Part shown: one piece after another, positions 6,549 to 13,316 of the stretch
How the letters are laid out: every line of letters begins with the position of its first letter
How positions within the stretch are numbered: position 1 is the stretch's first letter
NCBI GenBank assembly: GCA_007123465.1
Contig: SKLB01000315.1
Location: 1-13,316 of the forward strand
Direction: 5' to 3'
Length of the DNA: 13,316 bases
From: Spirochaetales bacterium
GTDB lineage: Bacteria > Spirochaetota > Spirochaetia > DSM-27196 > PWMO01
Program-made: the position numbers and the translations under genes
Notes under the pieces: model-generated
What the model was told of the DNA's origin: nothing
Databases searched by the model: none
The model's input: the letters and a program-made list of their open reading frames with translations, nothing else

Positions 6549-7414
6549 ACGCATACCTCCCTTGCTGCTGCTGTGGCACCGTCAGAATGCCGATGCCCGC
6601 CGAGGCGATGCACCTGCAGCCGAATACGCTCAGCCAGGGCGTGGTCGCTGCAGCTGTCACCGCCTGAGACGTACAGGGGAGGACCAACGGTCAATTGAAC
6701 GCAGCGGCCGCGCTGCTTGAACAGTTCATCGACAAGGTAGAGCATCTCAAGATTGGCGCTCAACCGCAGCGCGCTGCGCAGCCGCCACACGGTATAGAAG
6801 AAGGCCGAGTTGCGCCCCGCTATGTGCAGCGGTACAATGGCACGATTGTGCGCGCGGGCCTTCTTGATGAAGGTCTTCGACCACGGATAGTCGAGCAAAC
6901 CTCCGCGTCCCGGGCGCGCCGTGCGTCCGGCCGGGAACACCAGCACCGGATGCTCGGAGGCAAACAGCGTGTCGTACTGGCGTACCTGGGCCGCGTTTGA
7001 TCCGTACTTGTCCACCGGCACGATGAACTCGCGCAAACCCGGCAGGGTCATCAGCAGATCGTTGGCCGGCACGCGCAGGCTGCCGTAGCGTTGGCACAGC
7101 AGCTGCATGGCGCACAGCCCGTCGGCTCCTCCGGTGGGATGATTGGCACACAGCACTATCCGCGGATCGGCGGGCAGTCGATCGGCATGACGGGTCTCGG
7201 TGCACAGGTTGAGGAATTGCAGCGCCTGCGCGACAAACGCGCAGCCCGACGGCGCGGTGTTGGCCGATAGAAACGTGTTGATCTCCTGCTGATGGACAAT
7301 GCGGCGCAGATAGCGGTAGCCGATGGCCGGGATGCGAGCGGCAACGCGCGGATTCTTGGCGTGAAACAGCGCCTGAACATCGATGTGCCGCCGTTGAGCC
7401 CTAGCTTGTGGCAT
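6545..7414 (-). CDS. PlsC-like O-acyltransferase, GlsA/OlsA-like partner
   Basis: This 289-residue protein of the lysophospholipid acyltransferase superfamily would add the second acyl chain to the hydroxyl of the N-acyl intermediate. The catalytic motif is NHPTGGADG (H92, D98). The His and Asp are five residues apart rather than the four of classic PlsC, which to my memory is a feature of the GlsA-like branch. Further blocks are VPANDLLMTLPGLREFIVPVDKYGS, VLVFPAG, the KTFIKKARAHNRAIVPLHIAGRNSAFFY segment and LEMLYLVDELFKQRGRCVQLTVGPPL. These match the Bacteroidetes-type acyltransferases that neighbour GlsB. The position before FPAG-x that is often Glu/Val in relatives is Arg here. The ATG at 7414 overlaps the cyclase gene by 14 bp. 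GGGAGA at 7423-7428 lies eight bases before it. The end overlaps the next gene in ATGA. Confidence 0.8.
   Translation of the reverse strand: MPQARAQRRHIDVQALFHAKNPRVAARIPAIGYRYLRRIVHQQEINTFLSANTAPSGCAFVAQALQFLNLCTETRHADRLPADPRIVLCANHPTGGADGLCAMQLLCQRYGSLRVPANDLLMTLPGLREFIVPVDKYGSNAAQVRQYDTLFASEHPVLVFPAGRTARPGRGGLLDYPWSKTFIKKARAHNRAIVPLHIAGRNSAFFYTVWRLRSALRLSANLEMLYLVDELFKQRGRCVQLTVGPPLYVSGGDSCSDHALAERIRLQVHRLGGHRHSDGATAAAREVCV
6555..6560 (-). promoter_or_regulatory. Ribosome binding site that fixes the N-acyltransferase start
   Basis: GGAGGT (within AAGGGAGGTA) lies inside the end of the upstream acyltransferase gene. It is six bases before the ATG at 6548 but touches the in-frame ATG at 6554, so only the former is usable. 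Confidence 0.75.
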
Positions 7415-10400
7415 CGACGAGTTCTCCCTGCAGCGCTGCAGCCGGATAGCGCCGCTTCATACGCTCCACAAACAGCTTCCAGCCCGCGGCCTCGGCCAGT
7501 CGCAGAGCTTCTCGATAGCAATCGAGCGCCTCGCCCTGCCGCCCGGCGGAATCGAGGTACGAGCCAAAGTAGTGCAGCGCCGGTATCAGGGTGTTGACGT
7601 AACCGGCAGCACGCGCGGTCTCGATTGCCTTGCCGAAGAACGTTTCGGCGTCCTGGTTCTCGATATCCGCACGCTCGGCAATCTCAGCCAGCTGCGAGCG
7701 CGCCTCATACGTCAGCGTTGCGCCGCCTGCCAGCGCCATCGCCACACCCATGAACGTGCGCCCGTTCTCGCCGTCGCTGCCGACCTCCTGCATGTTGCGG
7801 CTGTGGTACCACGCCAGGCGAATTGCACGATTGGAGTCACCGAGCCGCTGGTAGAGGCACACCAGGTAGGACAGCGCGTAACCGTAGTAACCTTTAGCCT
7901 TCAATTGACGCATGAGTTTCAGTGAGTCCTTCAGGTACTCGAGTGCCTTGCGGTCGTCGTGCATCTTGTAATAGGTTGCCCCGATACTGAAGAGGGTGTA
8001 AGCCAAAGCCAGTTTTTCATCAATGGCTTCGGCGATCCGGCGCGCCTGAACAAAATACTCGATCGCCGCGTCAAAATCGCCAACGCGGTCTCTGAGAACT
8101 CCAAGGTTCAACAGGGCGGCGGAAATGCCGCTGCGGTAACCGATCTGGCGGTAGACGGCGTGCACCTGTTCAAAATAGCGCTGTGACTGCTCGGTATCGC
8201 CCTGATACTGCAGTACGATGCCCATATCGTAGAGCGGGTAGGTCATAAGGCGCTGGTCACCGAGCTCTTCAAAGCGCTGGTGGGCCTGACGGTACTTCTG
8301 CATCGCTTCTTCGTAGCGTGACTGATCTCTGAGCACCACCCCGTAGAAGTAGTGTGCGAGGCCCAGCTGCTTGAGGTCAGCGGCGCTTTCGGCGTCGCTC
8401 TCGGCCTGCTGCAGTGCATCAAGCGCCTTGTCGTAGTTGCCCGAAGACCACTCTGCACGCCCGAGGCTGACCAGCGCTTCGGCGGCCAGAGCCGGCTGCT
8501 GCAGCGAGCGCGCAATTTCGATTGCATTATTCAGGACGCTGACCGCCAGTGCATTGTCGCCGCGGCGCTGATAGATTGCCCCGAGTCCGCTCAGCAGCTG
8601 GCCCTGGATCTGCGGCTGGCGCGCGATGACCGAGACACCGAGAGCCAGCGTAAGGGTTTCAGCGGCCCGGTCCCACTGGCCGGTTACCTCGTAGATTCCG
8701 GCGGCCTGCTGATGCGCGCGCAGCCGGTCCTGGTGCGATGAGACCTGCTGCTGGTAGCGCGACAGGAAGTCGAGCGCACGGGCATTCTTGAAATTGTCGC
8801 GCGCGTTTTCGAATGCGCGCCACAGCCACAGCCGGGCGTCCTCGCGGCGTGCTGCCTGTTCGCAGTGGAATGCAATATCGGCGGCGTATGCCGGGTTATC
8901 GTGGTGTTCGGCTATCAGCGCATCGGCAATCCGTCCGTGCGTCAGACGCAGCTGATCGTGGAGTTGCATCGAGACTACCGCTTCACGCAGCAGATCCTGA
9001 GTAAACCGATAGCTGCCCTCGCCGTCCCTGTCCCACAGTCCGCTACGGCTGCCTTCGTCCAGCGCGTGCTCCAGATCGATATCGGTGTCTGCACTGAGTG
9101 ACCGTATGATGTCGGCGGAAAACTGGCTGCCGATTACCGCCGCCAGCCGTGCCACCTCCTTGACCGTCGCCGGCAATGCATCGATGCGCTCGACCAGCAG
9201 GGAAGCCACGTCGTCCGGAATCGGGGTTTCGCTGTGGCGCACGCGGTAGCCGTCGCTGCCGCGCTGGAGTGCATCGTTATCTGCCAGATAGCGCGCAAGC
9301 TCGCCGGCAAAGAACGGATGCAGGCCAACGCGCTGTTCAACAAACCGGCGCAACTCCTCTGATACCGGCCCTCCCAGGACGTGTGCCAGCAATAGCGACA
9401 GAGCATCCGGCGAGATTGGTCCCAATCGCACGCGCTGGAGCTCCTCTGCGGCGGGGAGCAGGGCTGTACTGCCGGCGGTGCTGTGAGCGCTGTCCGCTCG
9501 GCTGTCCTGCGGGTAGAGGTTGCGTCGGGTCAGCAGCAGGATAGCCAGCGGCAACGAGCGTGCCTGCGTCACAATTCGCTGGAGCAGCCACTGAGAGTCC
9601 TCATCCAGAGCGTGGGCGTCTTCTATAACAAGCAGCGCGGGAGTATCGTGCACGGCCAGCGCAACCAGAGCCTCGATCAGTGCACCGGTCAGTTCGAAGC
9701 GCGCCTGCGGATCGAGCTCGCTGTAACCGCGGCTGTCGATCGGAAAGCCCAGCAACGCCGGCAGCGCAGCAGCGGTTCGGTCGACTTCAGCCAGCAGCTC
9801 CTCGGCGGCTCCGCGTTCGCGGTAGCCGGCGGACAGCTGCTGGACAGATTTGTCCAGCGTGTCGGCGGTGGGTGCGGCCAGTTCTGCACGCGCAAACAGC
9901 TGGTTTACCAGCGCCGGAAAGGGGTTGAGGCTCTTGCGCAGAATAGGGTCTGCGCGCAGCGCAAATACCGCCAGCTTTGTCTCGATTTCGCGGCAGAAGT
10001 GCAGCAGCAGCAGGCTCTTGCCGATTCCCGCTTCACCGCTGAGCTGCAGTACTCCAGCGGAGTGGCCGCTCTCGAGCGGTTGCAGCCACTGCCGCAGCGT
10101 CTGCATCTCCTCTTCGCGGCCGAATATCGACTGCTCGGTGCTGACCGTGGCAACCGCAGCCACCTGTAGCGGCGCTTCGACCTCAACCAGCGCTACCGGC
10201 TGCGCTACGCCCTTGAAGCTGCGGCTGTCGATGCCATGCAGGCGGTAGCCTTCATCGGGAGCGTTGCTGTGCGGCAGTTCCACCGCTCCCCAGCGGGCGC
10301 TGGTTGCAATCCGCGCCGCGAGGTTGACGGTTTCTCCCAGCACAGAGTAGGTAGCGCGGTGCTGCGAACCAATATATCCGGCGTATGCTATCCCCTCGGA

Positions 10401-11408
10401 CAACCCGACCCGCGCAGACCGGCCCAGTTCAGCGGTGACCGCGAGAGAGAACTCCACAGCGCGCTGCAGAATCTGCCCGTGGGACTGCGGCGCGCCGAAC
10501 AGTACCAGCGCCAGCGGGCCCTTGTCGCTGAACTCTATCATGTCGAAATAGCCGCGGTAGTCGTGGGCCAGTGTCAGCAGGCGTGCGGTGATCCGGCGGC
10601 TGGTCTGCTCATCATCCAGCTCGCGCAGCGATAGAAATACCGCTACGACGCGGCGGAACTCGCCGCCGAATTCGGGCGGAAGCTGTTCCAGCGGCCGGAA
10701 CGGCGCATCGCCGCGTGCCTGTTCGCCGGCCGAACCGCCGGCCGGTTCGGAATCGCCGCCAAGGCTGTGTCCGGCGTGATGCCTTGCGTGAGACGTTTCT
10801 ACGCGATAGAAGCCGTCTGCCAGCTCCTGGGTTGCCGCGCGCTGCTGCAGGTGGCTGCGCTGGCCGCCGGCAATTGCTACGCTTGCCGGTGCGGCGTGTT
10901 GCTCGGCAGCCGAAGCGCTGTCCAGAGCCGGGCCGCGGAAAAACCAGGTTCGCTTGGCGTCTCCGGCATCCACTATAGACCACTGCACCTCGCCGTAACC
11001 GATACCGACTTTGGCGTCGAGCGCAAAATCACCGTACGGGGTGCGCTGGAGATGCATTGTGTTCAACAGCGCCAACTGCTCGGAGGCGGCGTCGGCTACG
11101 TGGTCCAAGCCGGTGCGGGGATAGATGGCACTCAGCGCGTCACCGGCAAAACCGGCTACAAAGCCGCCCGATCGCTGCACCACGTCCACCAGCGGCCCGA
11201 ATACTCGATTTATGATCTGAGCAATGGTCTCGGCGCCGTCGCTGCCGTGATCCATCAGCGCGGACGTCATCGGCGTGAAACCGGAAAGATCCAGCACCAA
11301 CGAGCCTGCGCTGAAGCTGCCGTGCTTGCTGTGTGAGAGATACTGCTCCGCGATGAAACTCGGCACGAGTGCCGGCCGTGCGTCAACCCTTGTATCTACA
11401 ATCATCAT
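7401..11408 (-). CDS. Soluble-adenylyl-cyclase-like protein: two class III cyclase domains, ATPase, TPR repeats
   Basis: The protein has 1335 residues and no signal peptide, so it is cytoplasmic. Cyclase domain 1 (about 33-180) has both metal aspartates: D40 in LDLSGFT and D90 in GFAGDAL. Cyclase domain 2 (about 252-410) lacks them but has SDKG (K296) and YSVLGETVNLAAR (S355, N362, R366), which are the purine-binding and transition-state residues. Together they make one complete site, as in mammalian soluble adenylyl cyclase, so cAMP production from ATP is expected. The sAC bicarbonate Lys (K95, from memory) aligns with G86 here. An Ala/Gly/His-rich linker (~180-250) joins the domains. An ATPase of the AAA_16/NACHT kind follows, with Walker A GEAGIGKS (~457-464) and Walker B LLVIEDAHALDED (~596). 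TPR-like helical repeats fill ~900-1320 (e.g. YDKALDALQQAE, YEEAMQKYRQAH). It is the first gene of the operon. Confidence 0.88.
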   Translation of the reverse strand: MMIVDTRVDARPALVPSFIAEQYLSHSKHGSFSAGSLVLDLSGFTPMTSALMDHGSDGAETIAQIINRVFGPLVDVVQRSGGFVAGFAGDALSAIYPRTGLDHVADAASEQLALLNTMHLQRTPYGDFALDAKVGIGYGEVQWSIVDAGDAKRTWFFRGPALDSASAAEQHAAPASVAIAGGQRSHLQQRAATQELADGFYRVETSHARHHAGHSLGGDSEPAGGSAGEQARGDAPFRPLEQLPPEFGGEFRRVVAVFLSLRELDDEQTSRRITARLLTLAHDYRGYFDMIEFSDKGPLALVLFGAPQSHGQILQRAVEFSLAVTAELGRSARVGLSEGIAYAGYIGSQHRATYSVLGETVNLAARIATSARWGAVELPHSNAPDEGYRLHGIDSRSFKGVAQPVALVEVEAPLQVAAVATVSTEQSIFGREEEMQTLRQWLQPLESGHSAGVLQLSGEAGIGKSLLLLHFCREIETKLAVFALRADPILRKSLNPFPALVNQLFARAELAAPTADTLDKSVQQLSAGYRERGAAEELLAEVDRTAAALPALLGFPIDSRGYSELDPQARFELTGALIEALVALAVHDTPALLVIEDAHALDEDSQWLLQRIVTQARSLPLAILLLTRRNLYPQDSRADSAHSTAGSTALLPAAEELQRVRLGPISPDALSLLLAHVLGGPVSEELRRFVEQRVGLHPFFAGELARYLADNDALQRGSDGYRVRHSETPIPDDVASLLVERIDALPATVKEVARLAAVIGSQFSADIIRSLSADTDIDLEHALDEGSRSGLWDRDGEGSYRFTQDLLREAVVSMQLHDQLRLTHGRIADALIAEHHDNPAYAADIAFHCEQAARREDARLWLWRAFENARDNFKNARALDFLSRYQQQVSSHQDRLRAHQQAAGIYEVTGQWDRAAETLTLALGVSVIARQPQIQGQLLSGLGAIYQRRGDNALAVSVLNNAIEIARSLQQPALAAEALVSLGRAEWSSGNYDKALDALQQAESDAESAADLKQLGLAHYFYGVVLRDQSRYEEAMQKYRQAHQRFEELGDQRLMTYPLYDMGIVLQYQGDTEQSQRYFEQVHAVYRQIGYRSGISAALLNLGVLRDRVGDFDAAIEYFVQARRIAEAIDEKLALAYTLFSIGATYYKMHDDRKALEYLKDSLKLMRQLKAKGYYGYALSYLVCLYQRLGDSNRAIRLAWYHSRNMQEVGSDGENGRTFMGVAMALAGGATLTYEARSQLAEIAERADIENQDAETFFGKAIETARAAGYVNTLIPALHYFGSYLDSAGRQGEALDCYREALRLAEAAGWKLFVERMKRRYPAAALQGELVDATS
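7423..7428 (-). promoter_or_regulatory. Ribosome binding site of the PlsC-like gene
   Basis: GGGAGA, inside the last codons of the cyclase gene, is eight bases before the ATG at 7414. It supports that start and coupled translation from the long upstream gene. Confidence 0.5.
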
Positions 11409-11410
11409 CT

Positions 11411-11441
11411 ATAATATGGCGCTGACTGCCCTGAGTTTCAA
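11411..11441 (-). promoter_or_regulatory. Candidate promoter of the cyclase-aminolipid-importer operon
   Basis: On the minus strand TTGAAA (11436-11441, five of six consensus bases) is 17 bp from CATATT (11413-11418) or 19 bp from TATTAT (11411-11416). The ATG pair at 11408 and 11405 follows at once, with no Shine-Dalgarno, so the transcript would start within a few bases of the first codon. Confidence 0.45.
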
Positions 11442-11474
11442 GCCCTGCAGCACGAATTCCGCGAATTTTGCGGG

Positions 11475-11493
11475 AACGGTGGCTATCGCCGTT
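11475..11493. repeat. Imperfect inverted repeat in the divergent intergenic region
   Basis: The arms AACGG (11475-11479) and CCGTT (11489-11493) extend inwards with two G-T pairs around GGCTATCGC. It lies between the divergent cyclase and lipoprotein genes and about 35 bp upstream of the cyclase -35, where an operator could sit. The arms are short, so chance is possible. The rest of the 134 bp spacer shows no other gene. Confidence 0.3.
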
Positions 11494-11542
11494 ATTTGTG
11501 GTAGTTTGCCGTGCCGCGTGGTATTTTTGAAGCAGGGCCAAT

Positions 11543-13316
11543 ATGCGGCGGGTAGCGCTGATACTCATGACAGTGCTGTTTTTCTCAGCGTGCGGCGACG
11601 GAGGGTTGGTCATGCCCTCGCTGTCCGAAGACGGCGATCTCAGGCTGCAGACCGTTGCCGACGGATCTGTAGTGACCCGCAACGGGACTATCAGCGCGAC
11701 GCTGCTGCCCGGCCCCCAGGGGCGTTATCCTGACCGCGTCGAAGTAACGTTTATCGACCAGGACGGCGAGGTTGCCTCTGAACGAACGATCAGTGCCGCC
11801 GAGATCGATCGCGGCAGACTGCCGGCGTTAGCGGTTGAACAACTGGCCACCGGATCCTATACCGTGCAGTTTGAGCTGTTTAACGACGGTCGAAGCAGCG
11901 CAGAGTTTCAGCGGCGCCTGTTCGTCAGCGATGCGCCGTTTGCTATAGCCTCAATCTCCGCCTACCCGCCTACCTTCATGACCGACTCCAAAGGTATATT
12001 ACGCGCTGACCTCGACATCCCGCCGCAGGCCGATCCGTTTCTGCGCTGGAGCTTCAACGGTAAACCGGTGATGCAGGGGCTGCTGTCCGCCGGGGCTGGT
12101 GAGCTGATGCTTCGCTCACCGCAGAGCGAAGGCGTTTATCCGGTTGTGCTCGAACTGTTTCCGGTGGCGCCGCGCGGTGCTGGTTTCGGGTTTGCTTCTC
12201 AGGTCTCGCAGCAGAGCGATCTGGTGGTCAAGGAGTCACGCTCTGCCTCCGAACGCGGCTTTGGGCCGCCGCAATCGTACTACGTCCTGCTGCATTTTGC
12301 CGGCAATACGCGCGACAGCGGCATGCGCAGCGCGCTGTTAGGCGCTACTGCGGCGAGTGCGCAGACCTTCGGTGCAGCGGATCTGCGCATCGTGCACGAG
12401 TTGTTCGGCTACTATCTCGACGGTGCCGCCGGCATCGGATTTGAGGAAGTCATTCTGCCGTTCACCAACGCAGGACTGGAGCCGTTTTCAATTGCGATGC
12501 GCCTCGCGCTGACCGAACCACAGCGAGACAGGGTTCTGTTCTCGGCTCGCGCGGAGGATTCATCGCTCGAGTTACAGCTGGAGCTGGCCGAAGAGGGTGA
12601 ACTGCGCTTGCAGCTTGCTGCGCGCGGACGCAGCGCCACGGTCACCTCCGAGGGAGCCGCGCTGCTGCCGGGACGGCCGGTGGACATCAATGTGGCGGTT
12701 GTCCCGCACGCGGGGCATACCTCGGTGGCCTGGTTTGTTGACCGCGAGCCGGCGGGTGCAGCCGATATTCCGCTGGGCTTTGGGCGGCCCAACGGGGGAC
12801 CGGATGGCCGGTGGCAGCCGTTGGCCGGCCGCTCGGTTATCGGCGGCGAGGGCGGTTTCATCGGGGTGATCGACGAGTTCGGCATCTTCTTCCGCGACGA
12901 GCACAGCCGTCCGGCAGCCAACACGGCACCCTTCCGGGTTGAACAGCTGAGACGCCACGGTGAGTCGCTGATTGTTGCCGAGGGATTCGAACGGCCGCCT
13001 CTGCCGCAGTCGTTTGCAACGCGCGGCGAGGTAAGAATCGCGGGCGGCAGTGCCGTGGTGGAACCCGGGGCAGCGCTGATCGGTCCGGCGGTGGGCTTTG
13101 ATTCAAGCGAGGTAACGCTGGAGCTGTCGGTTGAGTTTGCCGGAGCGCCCGCGCCGCGCGTTGAGCTGCTGAACGTGGGTGACGATGCGCCGCTGTTGAG
13201 CCACCCCCTCGCCGGCCCGGGAGTGCTGCGGTTCCAGCTGGAACGACGAGCTGATTTGCTCTGGATCAGCGTAAATGATCGTGATCCGGTGCAAGCGCCA
13301 ATTGCGGCGCCTTTTG
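11543..13316 (+). CDS. Large lipoprotein with a LamG-like jelly-roll region; 3' end outside window
   Basis: The frame is open for 591 codons to the window edge with no stop. It begins with a lipoprotein signal: MRRVALILMTVLFFSAC, lipid-modified Cys at 17, and Phe at -3, as in relaxed spirochaetal lipoboxes. After export it should be anchored to a membrane by lipid. Residues ~35-125 and ~128-230 are beta-rich and look like two Ig-like domains. Residues ~295-455 resemble a LamG/concanavalin-like jelly roll: a start like AGIGFEEVILPF, strands such as FSIAMRLAL and VLFSARAED, and the typical end GGFIGVIDEFGIFFRDE. A further beta-rich stretch (~470-591) begins EGFERPPLPQSFATRG, perhaps a second jelly roll. 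The ligand is unknown; such domains bind carbohydrate or protein. The ATG at 11543 has only a weak AGGG before it. The gene is divergent from the cyclase gene. Confidence 0.85.
   Translation, partial: MRRVALILMTVLFFSACGDGGLVMPSLSEDGDLRLQTVADGSVVTRNGTISATLLPGPQGRYPDRVEVTFIDQDGEVASERTISAAEIDRGRLPALAVEQLATGSYTVQFELFNDGRSSAEFQRRLFVSDAPFAIASISAYPPTFMTDSKGILRADLDIPPQADPFLRWSFNGKPVMQGLLSAGAGELMLRSPQSEGVYPVVLELFPVAPRGAGFGFASQVSQQSDLVVKESRSASERGFGPPQSYYVLLHFAGNTRDSGMRSALLGATAASAQTFGAADLRIVHELFGYYLDGAAGIGFEEVILPFTNAGLEPFSIAMRLALTEPQRDRVLFSARAEDSSLELQLELAEEGELRLQLAARGRSATVTSEGAALLPGRPVDINVAVVPHAGHTSVAWFVDREPAGAADIPLGFGRPNGGPDGRWQPLAGRSVIGGEGGFIGVIDEFGIFFRDEHSRPAANTAPFRVEQLRRHGESLIVAEGFERPPLPQSFATRGEVRIAGGSAVVEPGAALIGPAVGFDSSEVTLELSVEFAGAPAPRVELLNVGDDAPLLSHPLAGPGVLRFQLERRADLLWISVNDRDPVQAPIAAPF

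Noticed and set aside
9483..10169. Plus-strand open frame of 228 codons inside the cyclase gene
   Set aside because: It lies opposite the ATPase domain, whose Walker motifs are intact on the other strand. The Gln/Arg-rich product matches nothing I recognise.
11491..11542. Promoter for the lipoprotein gene
   Set aside because: TATTTT at 11522-11527 could serve as a -10, but no -35-like hexamer lies at 16-18 bp, so I do not list it as a feature.
12412..12924. Minus-strand open frame of 170 codons opposite the lipoprotein
   Set aside because: It is a Ser/Pro/Arg-rich shadow of the LamG-like region and has no ribosome site.

Overview
The window is about 13.3 kb of GC-rich, tightly packed bacterial chromosome. 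It carries nine protein genes, two of them cut by the window edges. I see no RNA genes, insertion sequences or CRISPR repeats. The likeliest source is a free-living spirochaete, at moderate confidence. The clues are the 'FSRGGAE' signal-peptide end of the binding protein, a relaxed lipobox (F-S-A-C) on a large lipoprotein, and a cyclase/ATPase/TPR giant protein. None of these is decisive.

Left part (1-2978): the C-terminal part of peptidase T (pepT, + strand) converges with alanine racemase (alr, - strand), and the two genes overlap by 10 bp. alr is divergent from a drug/metabolite-superfamily membrane transporter (+). The 118 bp between alr and the transporter hold two promoter-like elements and a small palindromic repeat cluster.

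Middle and right (2963-11408, all - strand): six genes follow one another with overlaps or gaps of at most 17 bp. In transcription order they are: (1) a 1335-residue protein with two class III cyclase domains, an ATPase domain and TPR repeats, resembling soluble adenylyl cyclase; (2) a PlsC-like O-acyltransferase; (3) a GNAT-type N-acyltransferase; (4-6) permease, periplasmic binding protein and ATPase of a taurine/sulfonate-type ABC importer. Genes 2 and 3 look like the GlsA/GlsB (OlsA/OlsB-like) pair that builds acyl-oxyacyl aminolipids. The layout suggests one operon joining import of an amino-sulfonate, aminolipid synthesis and a second-messenger or ATPase sensor. A taurine-headed (or otherwise sulfonated) aminolipid is an attractive but untested product.

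Far right (11543 to the end, +): a large lipoprotein, divergent from the cyclase gene, with a LamG-like jelly-roll region. It stays open for 591 codons and leaves the window without a stop.

Three genes (alr, the transporter and the cyclase) have a -10-like hexamer only 4-6 bases before the ATG and no Shine-Dalgarno sequence, which suggests leaderless mRNAs. The inner operon genes use Shine-Dalgarno sites and overlaps.
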